This document shows positions 8,664 through 20,867 of a stretch of 64,000 bases of DNA, in pieces. A program made the translations under genes and the position numbers. Source of the DNA: Sandaracinaceae bacterium (GTDB taxonomy: Bacteria > Myxococcota_A > Polyangia > Polyangiales > Houyiibacteriaceae); contig JACKEI010000001.1 of assembly GCA_020633075.1 (NCBI GenBank), forward strand, positions 1,860,001-1,924,000, given 5' to 3'. The notes beneath the pieces were generated by a model that was not told the origin of the DNA, ran no database searches, and was given only the letters and a program-made list of their open reading frames with translations. Within the stretch, counting starts at the first letter, position 1. Every line of letters begins with the position of its first letter.

Positions 8664-9078
8664 CGTGTGTCTCCACCATCTCGCGCGCCCAGACGCGCGC
8701 CTCAGCAAGGCTCGCGAACATCCGCGTCGGCACGGGCCCACGGCTCAGCCCGAGAAAGAACGAGCCGATGGCTCGCGACAGGACGTTCGAACAGACAAGG
8801 GCCTGTGCGCAGCGCGTCTCTTCGGGCCGCGCCTGCGACCAGACGCGCCGGCTGGCTGGGTCCTGCGACACCACGCGGTCGACCATGACCACAATGGCGG
8901 CACGACGCCCTGTCGTGTGGACGATGCGGTCGAACTCGATCAGCGAACGCGTGGCTCCTTCACCCGATTGAACGTATCCGGGCCTGGGCACAGCCAGGAT
9001 GACGTCCGGGTCCAACAGGTAGTAGCGACCGGCGTCGGTCCCGCCGACGGGTTCCAGTGCGGCAAGCTCTGAAGACAT
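8647..9078 (-). CDS. Small STAS/SEC14-like protein upstream of the histidine kinase
   Basis: This 143-residue protein resembles the small STAS- or SpoIIAA-like proteins common in myxobacteria: a short N-terminal strand region, a central AAIVVMVDRV strand, and a C-terminal helix (SLAEARVWAREMV). The assignment rests on overall pattern, not a catalytic motif, and is tentative. Its stop lies inside the kinase gene start, giving a three-gene coupled operon (this protein, kinase, receiver). It may be the sensing or partner-switch component. A distantly similar protein is encoded at 49568-50041. Confidence 0.6.
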   Translation of the reverse strand: MSSELAALEPVGGTDAGRYYLLDPDVILAVPRPGYVQSGEGATRSLIEFDRIVHTTGRRAAIVVMVDRVVSQDPASRRVWSQARPEETRCAQALVCSNVLSRAIGSFFLGLSRGPVPTRMFASLAEARVWAREMVETHGGLIN

Positions 9079-9157
9079 GGGCGTGACTTGGGGCAGGCGC
9101 GGAGTCTAACGCGTAGGGCGGCTCCATAGCGAGCACCGCGCAGCGGAGGAGAGCCCG

Positions 9158-10708
9158 CTAGGGGCGAACCTCGAGCGACCAAGCGCCGCCCACCGCGCGA
9201 GCCGTGATCAGGCGCCCCCCGTGCCAGGCGCTCTCTTGTTGGTCCGCCGCGCCACTCAACGCGACCTGTAGGTCGGCGTGTTGTTCCGGCAGGTACAGGC
9301 GCAGCTCGGCGCCCGCCAGCGCGTCGCTGCCTGCCGCCTCGAAGCGCCGCGTCCCCGGGACCCAGCGGATGCTGTCGATGGCGCCGGGCGCCCAGTGCAG
9401 AGCCGGGCGCGAGAGCGCGTTCACCAAGCCGTCAAAGGGCTCCATGGGCACGTTGGCGATGTCGCAGCGAATGACGTTCAGCCCCCAGCCGTTGGCGACG
9501 CCCCCCTGCCCCAAGACGTGATACGCGGCGTGAGGATCACCGCAGGCAGACTGGTACACCCAGTTTGCCGTGCTCCAGTGCTCCTCGTCCTGGTACTGGA
9601 GCATGCGCTGGATGTAGCTGCCCTCCGTCTCGGCGTCTTCGGGGCCGCTCCCCCACTCACCCACCAGCACCGGCCAGCCGCCCAGCGCCGCAGCCTCGTC
9701 ACGGACGCGCTGAATCTGGGACTGATCGAGCGCGATGTTGGTGATGCTGTCCTGATAGGTGTGAGGGCCAAAGGCCATCTGTGGGTCGTCCGTGAAGGCC
9801 CGCACCGTCCACCCGGACGGCACCTGCGCCCACCCGGCCGAGGGCTCCACGACGATGATGCGCGGAGCCACACCGGCGCGCGCCTCACCCGCTCGGATGG
9901 CCTCCACCGCGCGCGTGTACAACGGCTCCAGGCTGCGACCGAAGAACACGTTGGGCTCGTTGATGACGTCGTACCCCATCACGCCCGGGCGGCCGCCGAG
10001 GCGCGCCGCGAGGTGCTCCCACATGGCGTGAAAGCGAGTCTGCACGCCCACCCCGCCCGGTCCCTCGGCGTCGTTCATGAAGTTGGACCAGGCCTCGACC
10101 ACCGCCGGCGAGAACTCCCGCACCAGCACACCGCCGAAGGTGGGGGCGCAGCGGCTCGTGGCGTCGTCGACGATCGTCGCCCACGCGGGAGCGCCGTCCC
10201 ACCCCGGGGCCGGAAAGCTCGAGCCTTCGCAGACGGTCCCCGGAGGAGCGGACAGGCTCGGTCCCCAGGCGTCCTGATGCATGTCCACCAGCGTGAAGAT
10301 GCCGCGCGCATGCAGCGCGTCGATGACGTCGCCCACGCGGGCGATGTACGCCTCGTCATACTCGCCGGGACTTGGCTCCACGTACGACCACGTGACCAAG
10401 AGGCGCACCAGGTTGAAGCCCATGGACGCGAGGCGGTCCATGTCTGCCTCCGTGAACTCGAAGACGGGGGCCACGTCGGGGTCGTACTGCCAGTACTCGG
10501 CGAGCGAGTTGACGTTGATGCCGCGCAGCATGATCTCGCGGCCGTCCGCGTCCACGAAGATGCCGTTCCCGCCTTCCACGTAGCGCGCGAGGATCGGCGC
10601 TGGCGCGTTCCCCCCCGAACCGCAGGAGGGCAGGAGCGAGCACGTGACCAAGAGGAGGCCGCAGGCCCAGAGGCTACGAGGATAGGTGGTGAGCATCGTT
10701 CTGTGCAT
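9158..10708 (-). CDS. Secreted GH5-family glycoside hydrolase (endoglycoceramidase-like lipoprotein)
   Basis: The 516-residue protein starts with a lipoprotein signal peptide whose lipobox is LLPSC (about residue 27). The TIM-barrel shows family 5 hallmarks: LRGINVN, the acid/base Glu in GYDVINEPN, and the nucleophile Glu in VLVGEWGSG. The order and spacing, with FTLVDMHQDAWG in the N-terminal half and a small beta-sandwich C-terminal domain, match endoglycoceramidase and related GH5 enzymes better than cellulases. The substrate could be a glycolipid or a beta-glucan. Starts at 10708 (MHRTM) or 10696 are both acceptable; longer versions add only an Arg-rich leader. Confidence 0.85.
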   Translation of the reverse strand: MHRTMLTTYPRSLWACGLLLVTCSLLPSCGSGGNAPAPILARYVEGGNGIFVDADGREIMLRGINVNSLAEYWQYDPDVAPVFEFTEADMDRLASMGFNLVRLLVTWSYVEPSPGEYDEAYIARVGDVIDALHARGIFTLVDMHQDAWGPSLSAPPGTVCEGSSFPAPGWDGAPAWATIVDDATSRCAPTFGGVLVREFSPAVVEAWSNFMNDAEGPGGVGVQTRFHAMWEHLAARLGGRPGVMGYDVINEPNVFFGRSLEPLYTRAVEAIRAGEARAGVAPRIIVVEPSAGWAQVPSGWTVRAFTDDPQMAFGPHTYQDSITNIALDQSQIQRVRDEAAALGGWPVLVGEWGSGPEDAETEGSYIQRMLQYQDEEHWSTANWVYQSACGDPHAAYHVLGQGGVANGWGLNVIRCDIANVPMEPFDGLVNALSRPALHWAPGAIDSIRWVPGTRRFEAAGSDALAGAELRLYLPEQHADLQVALSGAADQQESAWHGGRLITARAVGGAWSLEVRP

Positions 10709-10846
10709 GTGGGAACGGTCTAGCGCACCGGGCGCGAGCTGGCGCGCCCGTCGAGAGAATCCCCCGAGTCTGCGCCCACGAGAGCGACGAGACAAACCGT
10801 GTCGGAACCGACGGCTCCTCGGCCGTCTCGGCGCGGCAGGACGGGT

Positions 10847-10881
10847 TGCACGAGACTGACTTCCATCGTAAATCGCCGATG
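10847..10881 (+). promoter_or_regulatory. arsR promoter with overlapping operator
   Basis: TTGCAC (10847-10852), a 16-bp spacer and TAAATC (10869-10874) make a sigma70-like promoter. The inverted repeat CATCG-N8-CGATG (10864-10881) covers the -10 element, which is where an ArsR dimer would block RNA polymerase. This also argues against the upstream ATG at 10879 as the arsR start. The match is by eye only. Confidence 0.6.
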
Positions 10882-10908
10882 AACGTTCCACTGGGCCACC
10901 AGACCTCT

Positions 10909-11247
10909 ATGAAGAAGACCCAGAAGACTGACTGTTGCCCTCCGGCGGAGCCCGCGCCGCCCGTACCGACCGACGAGAAGACGGCCAACGAGCACCTCGC
11001 CCGGCTCGCCAAGGCGCTCGCCCACCCAGCTCGCGTCGCGATCCTCCGTATGCTCGTGCGCCACGAGGGCTGCATCGTCGGCGACATCGTGGACGAGCTG
11101 CCGCTGGCCCAGTCGACCATCTCGCAGCACCTGAAGCAGCTCAAAGACGCCGGCCTGATCCGGGGCGAGGTCGATGGTCCGCGCGTTTGCTACTGCGTGG
11201 AGCCGGGCGCGGTCGCGCTCTTCAAAGCGCTGGTGCACACCCTCTGA
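10909..11247 (+). CDS. arsR: ArsR/SmtB-family metalloregulator
   Basis: This is a 112-residue winged-helix repressor. The recognition helix region is LPLAQSTISQHLKQLKDAGLI, preceded by the typical ALAHPARVAILRML. Cysteines occur as a DCC pair near the N-terminus and as CYC in the wing/C-terminal region; either could form the thiolate site for As(III), although the classic ELCVCDL site is not present. The ATG at 10909 was chosen because the ATG at 10879 falls inside the operator. The gene is followed after 38 bp by the arsC fusion gene, consistent with an autoregulated arsenic operon. Confidence 0.88.
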   Translation: MKKTQKTDCCPPAEPAPPVPTDEKTANEHLARLAKALAHPARVAILRMLVRHEGCIVGDIVDELPLAQSTISQHLKQLKDAGLIRGEVDGPRVCYCVEPGAVALFKALVHTL

Positions 11248-11285
11248 TCAAGAGCCCTTCCCTCCCGCATCCTCGAGAGATCGCC

Positions 11286-12155
<870 letters not shown>

Positions 12156-12202
12156 GCGTGACCCCGGGCCTGACGGTGGATCCTGAAGGTCGCGGCGGAC
12201 TA

Positions 12203-12248
12203 TTGACTTACGTTCAGCAGCGTCTATTGTCTGTTGACCTGGGTTCAA
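12203..12248 (+). promoter_or_regulatory. Promoter with two TTGAC/GTTCA operator boxes
   Basis: TTGACT (12203-12208), a 16-bp spacer and TATTGT (12225-12230) give a good sigma70-like promoter for the hydrolase gene at 12292. Two similar boxes, TTGACTTACGTTCA (12203-12216) and TTGACCTGGGTTCAA (12234-12248), are each imperfect palindromes (TTGAC...GTTCA). They sit 31 bp apart, on the -35 and just past the -10. This pattern fits a TetR-family repressor. No tetR gene is adjacent, so the regulator is unknown. Confidence 0.55.
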
Positions 12249-12291
12249 TAGCGACCGCGCCAGTCGGCGCCGAGAGAGGCCGAACACCACC

Positions 12292-13146
12292 ATGAATGCC
12301 CACACCACACCCATCGCGCCGCAGCAAGCCCGCAACCGAGCACCCATCCCCCGCCGCAAGATGGAGTTCGACTTTCACTCGGCCGAGGAGCGCTTCTGGT
12401 TCGCCAACAACGGCCTCATCACCGCGATGCTCTCGGCTCTCTCCGCGACGTTCCCACCGGGCGAGAAGGAGTTCGTCCAGAGCGTGATGCACTACCGCGA
12501 CCAGATCTCGGACCCCGTGCTCCTCGAGCAGATGAAGGGCTTCGCGTCGCAGGAGGGACACCACTCCTACCAGCATCGGCAAGCCAACGCCTGGCTGGAC
12601 ACCAAGGGCTTCGCGGCGACCGACATCGAGCAGGACACGGAGCGGAGCATCGCCGCGATGGGACCGAAGAGGGGGCCCGCCGAGCGCCTCGCGAGCACCG
12701 TCGTGCTCGAGCACATCACGGCGATCCTCGCGGAGTACATGCTCACCCACGACGAGATGATGGCGTCGATGCCGGACGCCGCGCGCGAGCTCTTGAGCTG
12801 GCACGCGGTCGAGGAGATCGAGCACAAAGCCGTAGCGTTCGACGTCTTCGAGGCGGTCAGCGGCGACCGCGACCTGCTGCACCGGGTGGGCGCGATGACC
12901 ACGGCCTTCTTCCTGTTTCAGCAGGTCCGTCGCACCGCGCTCACGCTCAAGGCGCTGGGTCATCGCCCCACCGTGCGCGAGTGGAAGGACACCGCGACGT
13001 TCCTCTTCGGGCGCAAGGGCGTGATCACGTCCGTCGCGAAGCCGTACCGGGAGTTCTTCAGCGACACCTTCCACCCGTGGGACCACGACAACAGTCACCT
13101 GGTCGAGCGCTGGAAGGCCACCCACGAGCCAGCCGTGCACGCCTGA
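12292..13146 (+). CDS. Predicted metal-dependent hydrolase (PF10118-type)
   Basis: This 284-residue protein resembles the 'predicted metal-dependent hydrolase' family, all-helical proteins with a ferritin-like set of metal ligands. Candidate ligands are in QEGHHSYQH (near residue 85), LEHITA (near 142) and WHAVEEIEHKAVAFDV (near 170-185). The function of the family is unknown; members are often controlled by TetR regulators and sit near lipid or steroid genes. A typical promoter with two operator boxes precedes it. The downstream 219 bp before the next gene show nothing firm. Confidence 0.75.
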   Translation: MNAHTTPIAPQQARNRAPIPRRKMEFDFHSAEERFWFANNGLITAMLSALSATFPPGEKEFVQSVMHYRDQISDPVLLEQMKGFASQEGHHSYQHRQANAWLDTKGFAATDIEQDTERSIAAMGPKRGPAERLASTVVLEHITAILAEYMLTHDEMMASMPDAARELLSWHAVEEIEHKAVAFDVFEAVSGDRDLLHRVGAMTTAFFLFQQVRRTALTLKALGHRPTVREWKDTATFLFGRKGVITSVAKPYREFFSDTFHPWDHDNSHLVERWKATHEPAVHA

Positions 13147-13364
13147 CGCGTCCACCGCTCCAGCGCACGCGCAGCCTGAACGCCAGTTCGTGGCGCATGA
13201 TTGGCGCCGAAGGGCGTCCCCTCTCGCTGTTCAGAGGCCTCGGCGGCCGGGCGCGGACTCCGCTTGCGACTGCCCCCGCGACTGACGCATAGTGCGGGAC
13301 CTAGAGGAGGGCCTCCGTAGGCCACGACCTCCGGGTGTCCAACGCAGACGAGGGGATGGGTTTC

Positions 13365-14069
13365 ATGGCACGACGCTTGCTTTACTCGACGAGAACCATG
13401 TTCGACTCGACGCGTCCCGCAACATGCCAACGCCCCCCCTGGCGACTGCTGGCTCCCCTCACCGTGGCCCTCGCGCTCGGCTCATGCACAGCGGGCGAAG
13501 GTGACTGCTACGACATCGCGGCGACGGGGAGTCTCCGGGTGCGCATCGTCGCGCCGTATCGAGCCGACGGTGAGTATATCTACGACCCAGACCACCTCGG
13601 CACGCGCTTCTCCCCATCGAGCGACCCTCTGTGTGCCTCGCTGGGTGACCTGGACCTGGGAGACGCGCTCGTTTTCACTGGGATCGAGGCGCTGGTCATC
13701 CGCTCCAACGAGTGCACGCAGTACGCGAGCACCGGTCTCGTGTTGCCACCACTTAGCCACCTGATCCCGAGAAGCGTCGGGTACCAAGTGGGCGACGTGG
13801 AGTGGTATGACCCCGACCACGAGTCCGCCCTCGTCTCGTTCAGACCGGTCGATGGCCCAGGTATTTCCACGTCGTGCCAAGGGAACTACCGCGTCTTTCT
13901 CGTGCCCATGGGGGCCAGGCACGGCTCCACTAGCAGCGTCGCGACGCCGGGCGAGCTCCCTCCGTGGCTGCTGGTCCGTCAGTTCGACAGCTTTGTCTGT
14001 GGCGCGGAGTACGAACGCATCGAGTGCGTCGAGACCTGGGTCGTGGAGGTCTCGCATGAGGAACCCTGA
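13365..14069 (+). CDS. Hypothetical lipoprotein
   Basis: I do not recognise this 234-residue protein. It has an N-terminal hydrophobic stretch (LLAPLTVALALGSC) that ends in a plausible lipobox Cys near residue 40, so it is probably exported and lipidated. Several Cys residues in the mature part could form disulfides. The start is uncertain: ATG 13365 has a purine-rich region 8-10 bp upstream, while ATGs at 13356 and 13398 are alternatives; 13398 gives a more normal signal-peptide length. The next gene begins 61 bp downstream on the same strand and also encodes an exported protein. Confidence 0.55.
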   Translation: MARRLLYSTRTMFDSTRPATCQRPPWRLLAPLTVALALGSCTAGEGDCYDIAATGSLRVRIVAPYRADGEYIYDPDHLGTRFSPSSDPLCASLGDLDLGDALVFTGIEALVIRSNECTQYASTGLVLPPLSHLIPRSVGYQVGDVEWYDPDHESALVSFRPVDGPGISTSCQGNYRVFLVPMGARHGSTSSVATPGELPPWLLVRQFDSFVCGAEYERIECVETWVVEVSHEEP

Positions 14070-14130
14070 GGTCGCCCTTCGACACAACGCTTACCAGGTC
14101 GCGCTCCCCCACCAACCCACGAGCTCCCCA

Positions 14131-15588
14131 ATGACGACACCCTTCACTACTCTTCGGGCGCGCCTCCTCCTCGGCTGGGCGCTGCTCGCCACACTCCTGA
14201 TCAGCTCGGGACCGGCTAGCGCCCACGCACAAGACAGCCAGGCTCGCGTCGAGGGACAGTCGCTGGTCGTCGTGCTGCCAGGCGGGGCGGAGGCGGTGGT
14301 CGCGCTCGGCTGCACGCCGGTCGACATGCGTGTGCGGGGAGACCGCGCCTTCGTCGCGTGCGCCCGCGAGGTGCTGGTCGTGCGCATCGGCGAGACCGCG
14401 GCGGCGCTCTTGTCGCGGCACGCCGTCTCGGCCGAGGCTGTGCGCTTCGTGGACGTCGGCGCCGAGCTCTGGGTCGAGACCCACCGGCGCGCTGCGGAGC
14501 CCGTCGCGGAGCTGGTCGCAGGGAGCGTGCCGGAGACTCACGGTGAACGCGGCACAGGCGTGACGCCGGTGCCACACTCGCGCTCTGTCCCCGAGCCCAG
14601 CCCGGCCCACGAGGCCAGCCCGGCCCCCGAGGCCCGCGGTGCGGTCGCGCGGGGTGAGTCGGTCGCCGTCACGCCCGCCGACGGGGACTCGGTGGTCGTG
14701 GCCCTCGGCGCGGACCATGGTCTCGAAGTCGGTAGCCGTATCGAGCTGTTCGTGGTCCGCGAGGAGGACCTCGGCGACGGTCAGCTGAGCGCGCAGGAGC
14801 AGCGCGTCGCCGTCGGCGAGGTGGTCTCGGTCGGCGCCGACCGCTCCCGGGTGCGGGTCGGACTCGGGGAGCGCGTGCCCGCCGACGCGCGCGCCAGGCC
14901 CACCGACCGTGACCTCACGCGCAGCCTCGTCGCGCCGCCGCGCATCGGTGGCTTCGTGTCCACTTCCGTCGTGCTGCGCGCACTGCTCGCGGTGCAGCAG
15001 CTCGGCCTCCTCGCCATGGCCGACCTGCGCGCGACCTATCACGGGGAACAGCCCTACTTCCTGCGCGCGGAGGTCGATCCGGTGGGCCTCTCCATGGTCG
15101 AAGGGCCGAACCAGGCCGTCTTCGGAGCGCGCATCCTGGCAGGCTACGACCACGCGCTCTTCGGTGTGGGCCTCGGCGTGGGCGCGGCGCGCGTCGAAGA
15201 CCGCTTCTGGGTGGACGACGAACGCGTCCGCTACGAAGTGGACGCCGTCGCCTTCACCATCGACCAGTACGTGCGGGTGGGCGCCGTCGACGGACTCAAC
15301 CTCGAGGTGACCAGCGGCTTCGCCCTCGAGCATGGCATCTTCCGCTGGGCCCGTGTCCGCGCCGACGTCCAGATCCCCGTTGCGCACGCCGTCTGGCTCA
15401 CCCTCTCGGGCGCGGGCGGTCACACCGGCGTCGTCACGGGGGAGATCGGCGTGCGCTACATGGCGCGCGGCGACGGCGCTGCGGGGACGCTCTTCATCCT
15501 CGGCTCCGCCGGCGGCGGCAGCTTCTTCTACGGGCCCGGCCACTACGAGGGAGCCCACGTAGGGTTCGGCTTCGAGCTCCGGCTCTGA
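14131..15588 (+). CDS. Hypothetical exported protein with possible beta-barrel C-terminus
   Basis: This 485-residue protein begins with a clear signal peptide (LLLGWALLATLLISSGPASAHA). The N-terminal part is a small beta-rich domain of about 100 residues. A Pro/Glu/Ala-rich linker (about 140-170) leads to a domain with SRIELFVVREEDLGDG. The last 200 residues alternate hydrophobic and polar residues with many Gly and aromatic positions and end in FGFELRL, which resembles an outer-membrane beta-barrel. It may form a unit with the lipoprotein at 13365. Function unknown. Confidence 0.6.
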   Translation: MTTPFTTLRARLLLGWALLATLLISSGPASAHAQDSQARVEGQSLVVVLPGGAEAVVALGCTPVDMRVRGDRAFVACAREVLVVRIGETAAALLSRHAVSAEAVRFVDVGAELWVETHRRAAEPVAELVAGSVPETHGERGTGVTPVPHSRSVPEPSPAHEASPAPEARGAVARGESVAVTPADGDSVVVALGADHGLEVGSRIELFVVREEDLGDGQLSAQEQRVAVGEVVSVGADRSRVRVGLGERVPADARARPTDRDLTRSLVAPPRIGGFVSTSVVLRALLAVQQLGLLAMADLRATYHGEQPYFLRAEVDPVGLSMVEGPNQAVFGARILAGYDHALFGVGLGVGAARVEDRFWVDDERVRYEVDAVAFTIDQYVRVGAVDGLNLEVTSGFALEHGIFRWARVRADVQIPVAHAVWLTLSGAGGHTGVVTGEIGVRYMARGDGAAGTLFILGSAGGGSFFYGPGHYEGAHVGFGFELRL

Positions 15589-15660
15589 GGACCGGTTGCA
15601 TGTGCGAGCGGGCCCCTGACGACAGTCCGCCGCGCGCTGTGCCTCGCGTGTTCCCGCCCG

Positions 15661-16470
15661 TCAACGAGTGACGCGCGGGGGGAGCGAGATCGTGTCCGCG
15701 AGGCAGGGATGCCCGTAGCGCGCGCCGCCCGTGTGGACGACGAGGTTGGGGCGCAGTGCGGCGACCCCAGGCGAGTGCGTGTGCCCGCAGTAGACCTCGA
15801 GCGTTGTCGTTGGGTGCGCGTCGGCGGCCTCGAGCAGCACCGCGCCTACGGCGGCGCAGCTGAAGAAAGGCAGCCATTGGTCGTCGGAGAGCGCGCCCTC
15901 GTGCCAGCAAGCCTCCGCGAAGGGTGGAATGTGGGTGGCCACGATGAGCCGCTCGTAGGCCGGCAGCGCGGCCTCGAGCTGCGCGACCAGCCTGCTCGCG
16001 CTCTCGTCCCCCAGCCCGCGCAGGACCGCGTTGCGCTCCTTCGTGTCGAGCCAGGCCAGCTCTTCGATGTAGCGGAAGTCGTTCAGCAGAATCGGCGTGG
16101 TGTCTGGAGCACCCAGGCGAGCGTCACCCCAGCCGTCGACACCCACCAGTCCAACGCCCGAGCGCAACGGCACCACCTCGGACGCGTGCAGCCACGTCAA
16201 CCGCGGCGACTTGGCGCACAGCTCGCGAACGCTGCGTCGGCCGCTCTCCACTGCGCCGTGGTAGTAGTCGTGGTTCCCCAGCACGAAGTACACGGGCACG
16301 CCCACCGTGTCGGCGATCTCCACCAGGTGAAGCCCTAACGCGCGCTGGTCCGAGATGTCCCCCGTGAGCAAGAGCGCCTCACAGCCCGTGGACGCCACGT
16401 GCTCCGCGAACGCGCGCCGTTCGGGCGCTTCCAAGAAGTCCAGGTGGATGTCCGTGGCCCACGCTAGCAT
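15661..16470 (-). CDS. Calcineurin-like metallophosphoesterase
   Basis: This 269-residue protein has the metallophosphoesterase signature in order: DIH near the start (ATDIHLDF), GDISD, GNHDYYHG, THIPPF and GHTHSPG. These supply the ligands for a two-metal centre. It has no signal peptide, so it is probably cytoplasmic. The ATG at 16470 was chosen; a GTG at 16503 is possible. It follows the thioesterase gene by 56 bp on the same strand and could belong to the ACP-glycosyltransferase operon, but nothing in the sequence identifies its substrate. Confidence 0.8.
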   Translation of the reverse strand: MLAWATDIHLDFLEAPERRAFAEHVASTGCEALLLTGDISDQRALGLHLVEIADTVGVPVYFVLGNHDYYHGAVESGRRSVRELCAKSPRLTWLHASEVVPLRSGVGLVGVDGWGDARLGAPDTTPILLNDFRYIEELAWLDTKERNAVLRGLGDESASRLVAQLEAALPAYERLIVATHIPPFAEACWHEGALSDDQWLPFFSCAAVGAVLLEAADAHPTTTLEVYCGHTHSPGVAALRPNLVVHTGGARYGHPCLADTISLPPRVTR

Positions 16471-16526
16471 CACGTGATTGTGCGCCGTTCGCAGCGCGTT
16501 CACATGCGCAATTCGCCGGAGCGGGT

Positions 16527-16955
16527 TCAACCCACCGTGAGCGGCCCCGTCTTCTCCGTGATGCGCGCGACCACCTCGGCGGGGGTCTCGAGGTTCAGCT
16601 CGCCGCGCCCATTGAGCGTTACCAGCACCGTGCGCGCGCGCGCGGCGCGCTTGCCGCTGGTCAGGTTGCGCACCTCGTAGGCGATGCACAGGCGCTGGGT
16701 CACGTCCTTGAACCACGCGTCCACCCGCAGCTTGTCTCCGTAGCGCAGCACGCCCGTGTGCTTGCACTGGGTCTCGCCCATGACCAGGCCGCAGCCCAGG
16801 GCGCGGATCTGGTCGTTGTCGAGCTCCACGCTGCGCATGAGCGCGGTGCGCGCGATCTCCAGGTACTTGTAGTAGTGCCCGTGCCAGACGATGTTGAGCG
16901 AGTCCACGTCGTGGAACGGCACCTCGAGCTCCACCGACACCACATGACGCGTCAT
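16527..16955 (-). CDS. 4HBT-fold acyl-CoA/ACP thioesterase
   Basis: This 142-residue hotdog-fold protein has the 4-hydroxybenzoyl-CoA thioesterase signature: VPFHDVDSLNIVWHGHYYKYLEIARTA, with the catalytic Asp in DVDSLN and the conserved His-Gly-Y. Its ATG overlaps the stop of the glycosyltransferase gene by ATGA. Thioesterases of this type (ApeM-like) are found in aryl polyene clusters, where they are thought to release or edit chains. Here it is coupled to an ACP and a GT2. Confidence 0.85.
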   Translation of the reverse strand: MTRHVVSVELEVPFHDVDSLNIVWHGHYYKYLEIARTALMRSVELDNDQIRALGCGLVMGETQCKHTGVLRYGDKLRVDAWFKDVTQRLCIAYEVRNLTSGKRAARARTVLVTLNGRGELNLETPAEVVARITEKTGPLTVG

Positions 16956-17722
16956 GAGGGCAGCCTCCCCCGCGTACGACCGCGCCACATCCAGCCGAAG
17001 AGCCGCCCCATGATGCGCATGGTCATCAGGCGTGAGTGCATCAGGCTGATGAGCACGTTGTCCTTGAAGGCGTGGAAGTGCGACACGCCTCCGTCCTCCG
17101 CGGAGACGTAACGCACGCGCGTCTGGACGTTGCGCGTGGGGACCCCGGCCCACACCAGGCGCACGGCGATCTCCGGGTCGAAGTCCATGCGGTCGCCCCA
17201 CACGCGCACCTCGGCGCTGACCGGCAGCGGGTACACGCGAAAGCCACACATGGGGTCCGCGATGGCGCCGCCGCCCACCTCGAGGCGCGTCCAGAAGATG
17301 GTGATGCGCCGCCCCACCAAGCGCGCCTTGGGGGCGCTCTCGTCGAACACGGGCTGCCCCAGCACCAGCGCGTCCGGGGCCTCACGAGCCGCGTCCAGCA
17401 TGCGCGGGATGTCCTCGAGCGTGTGCTGCCCGTCCGCGTCCACCTGCAGCGCGTGGGAGAAGCCCGCGTCACGGGCGTGGCGCAGCGCGTCCTTGACCGC
17501 CGCGCCCTTGCCGCCGTTTGCGCCCCGGTGGTGCACCATCGCCAGGCCCTCTGAGCCGAGCGCGGCGATGGCCTCGCGGCCCTCGGGCGCGCTCCCGTCG
17601 TCCACCACGATGACGTCCGGCACGTGGCTCTTCACTGCGAGCACCACGCGCCGGATGGTCAGCGGGTTGTTGTACGACGGGATGATGACGCAGGGGCGGA
17701 AGGTGTCCGACCCTGCGCTCAT
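16952..17722 (-). CDS. Family 2 glycosyltransferase, aryl-polyene-cluster type
   Basis: This is a 256-residue GT-A fold enzyme. CVIIPSYNNP opens the nucleotide-binding half, VVDDGS and QVDADGQH supply the metal-binding DxD region, and HHRGANGGKGAAVKDAL is typical of the dolichyl-phosphate-mannose-synthase-like branch. No transmembrane segment is obvious. It overlaps both neighbours by ATGA. Similar GT2 domains occur in aryl polyene clusters, alone or fused to acyltransferases, and may attach the polyene to its lipid anchor. Sugar donor and acceptor cannot be read from sequence. Confidence 0.85.
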   Translation of the reverse strand: MSAGSDTFRPCVIIPSYNNPLTIRRVVLAVKSHVPDVIVVDDGSAPEGREAIAALGSEGLAMVHHRGANGGKGAAVKDALRHARDAGFSHALQVDADGQHTLEDIPRMLDAAREAPDALVLGQPVFDESAPKARLVGRRITIFWTRLEVGGGAIADPMCGFRVYPLPVSAEVRVWGDRMDFDPEIAVRLVWAGVPTRNVQTRVRYVSAEDGGVSHFHAFKDNVLISLMHSRLMTMRIMGRLFGWMWRGRTRGRLPS

Positions 17723-17988
17723 CGGTTCTCGGCGACGAACGCGGCCAGCGTGGCCACCGAGCGGAAGATCGCGCGCGTGCCCTCGTCCTCCGCGCGGATC
17801 TTCACGCCGAAGGCCTTGTCCAGCGCGATGGCCAGCTCCAGCGCGTCGATCGAGTCCAGCCCCAGGCCCTCGTTGAAGAGGGGAGCGTCCGTTTCGATCT
17901 CGTCCGGAGTGACGTCGTCCAGCATCAGCGCGTCCACGATGAGCTTCTTGATCTGGCTCTCTAGCTCGGGGTGCGTGCTCTCACTCAT
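17719..17988 (-). CDS. Acyl carrier protein
   Basis: This is an 89-residue acidic carrier protein. The phosphopantetheine attachment Ser is in the motif GLGLDSIDALEL near residue 45, and the four-helix pattern is intact. It is the first gene of a coupled operon with a GT2 and a thioesterase, so it is a dedicated ACP rather than the housekeeping AcpP of the fab operon. It starts 27 bp upstream of the end of acnA. It is a plausible carrier for the ketosynthases encoded at 2475-5699. Confidence 0.9.
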   Translation of the reverse strand: MSESTHPELESQIKKLIVDALMLDDVTPDEIETDAPLFNEGLGLDSIDALELAIALDKAFGVKIRAEDEGTRAIFRSVATLAAFVAENR

Positions 17989-18015
17989 GGTGTGCTCCTG
18001 ACTCGCTTCGCGCGC

Positions 18016-20694
<2,679 letters not shown>

Positions 20695-20775
20695 GGGCGT
20701 TGCCTACCACGTCCGACTACGCCGTTCTACCGGGATATTGATGCTCGCGGCCGCCTCGGGGCCCTTGAAAACGTG

Positions 20776-20803
20776 TTGGTCTCCGATTGATTTATGATAT
20801 AGA
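20776..20803 (+). promoter_or_regulatory. Possible promoter for the small basic protein
   Basis: This AT-rich island in the 173-bp gap between divergent genes contains TTGGTC (20776-20781), a 16-bp spacer and TATAGA (20798-20803). It lies 65 bp upstream of the ATG at 20868. An overlapping TATGAT (20793-20798) could also act as the -10. Confidence 0.4.
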
Positions 20804-20867
20804 CCCGCAATCAACCCGATGAACGTTGCCGCCTCAAACAAGGAACGTTCGAGAACAGGAAAAGAAC

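Noticed and set aside
10879..10908. arsR starting at ATG 10879
   Set aside because: This ATG is inside the predicted operator and next to the expected transcription start.
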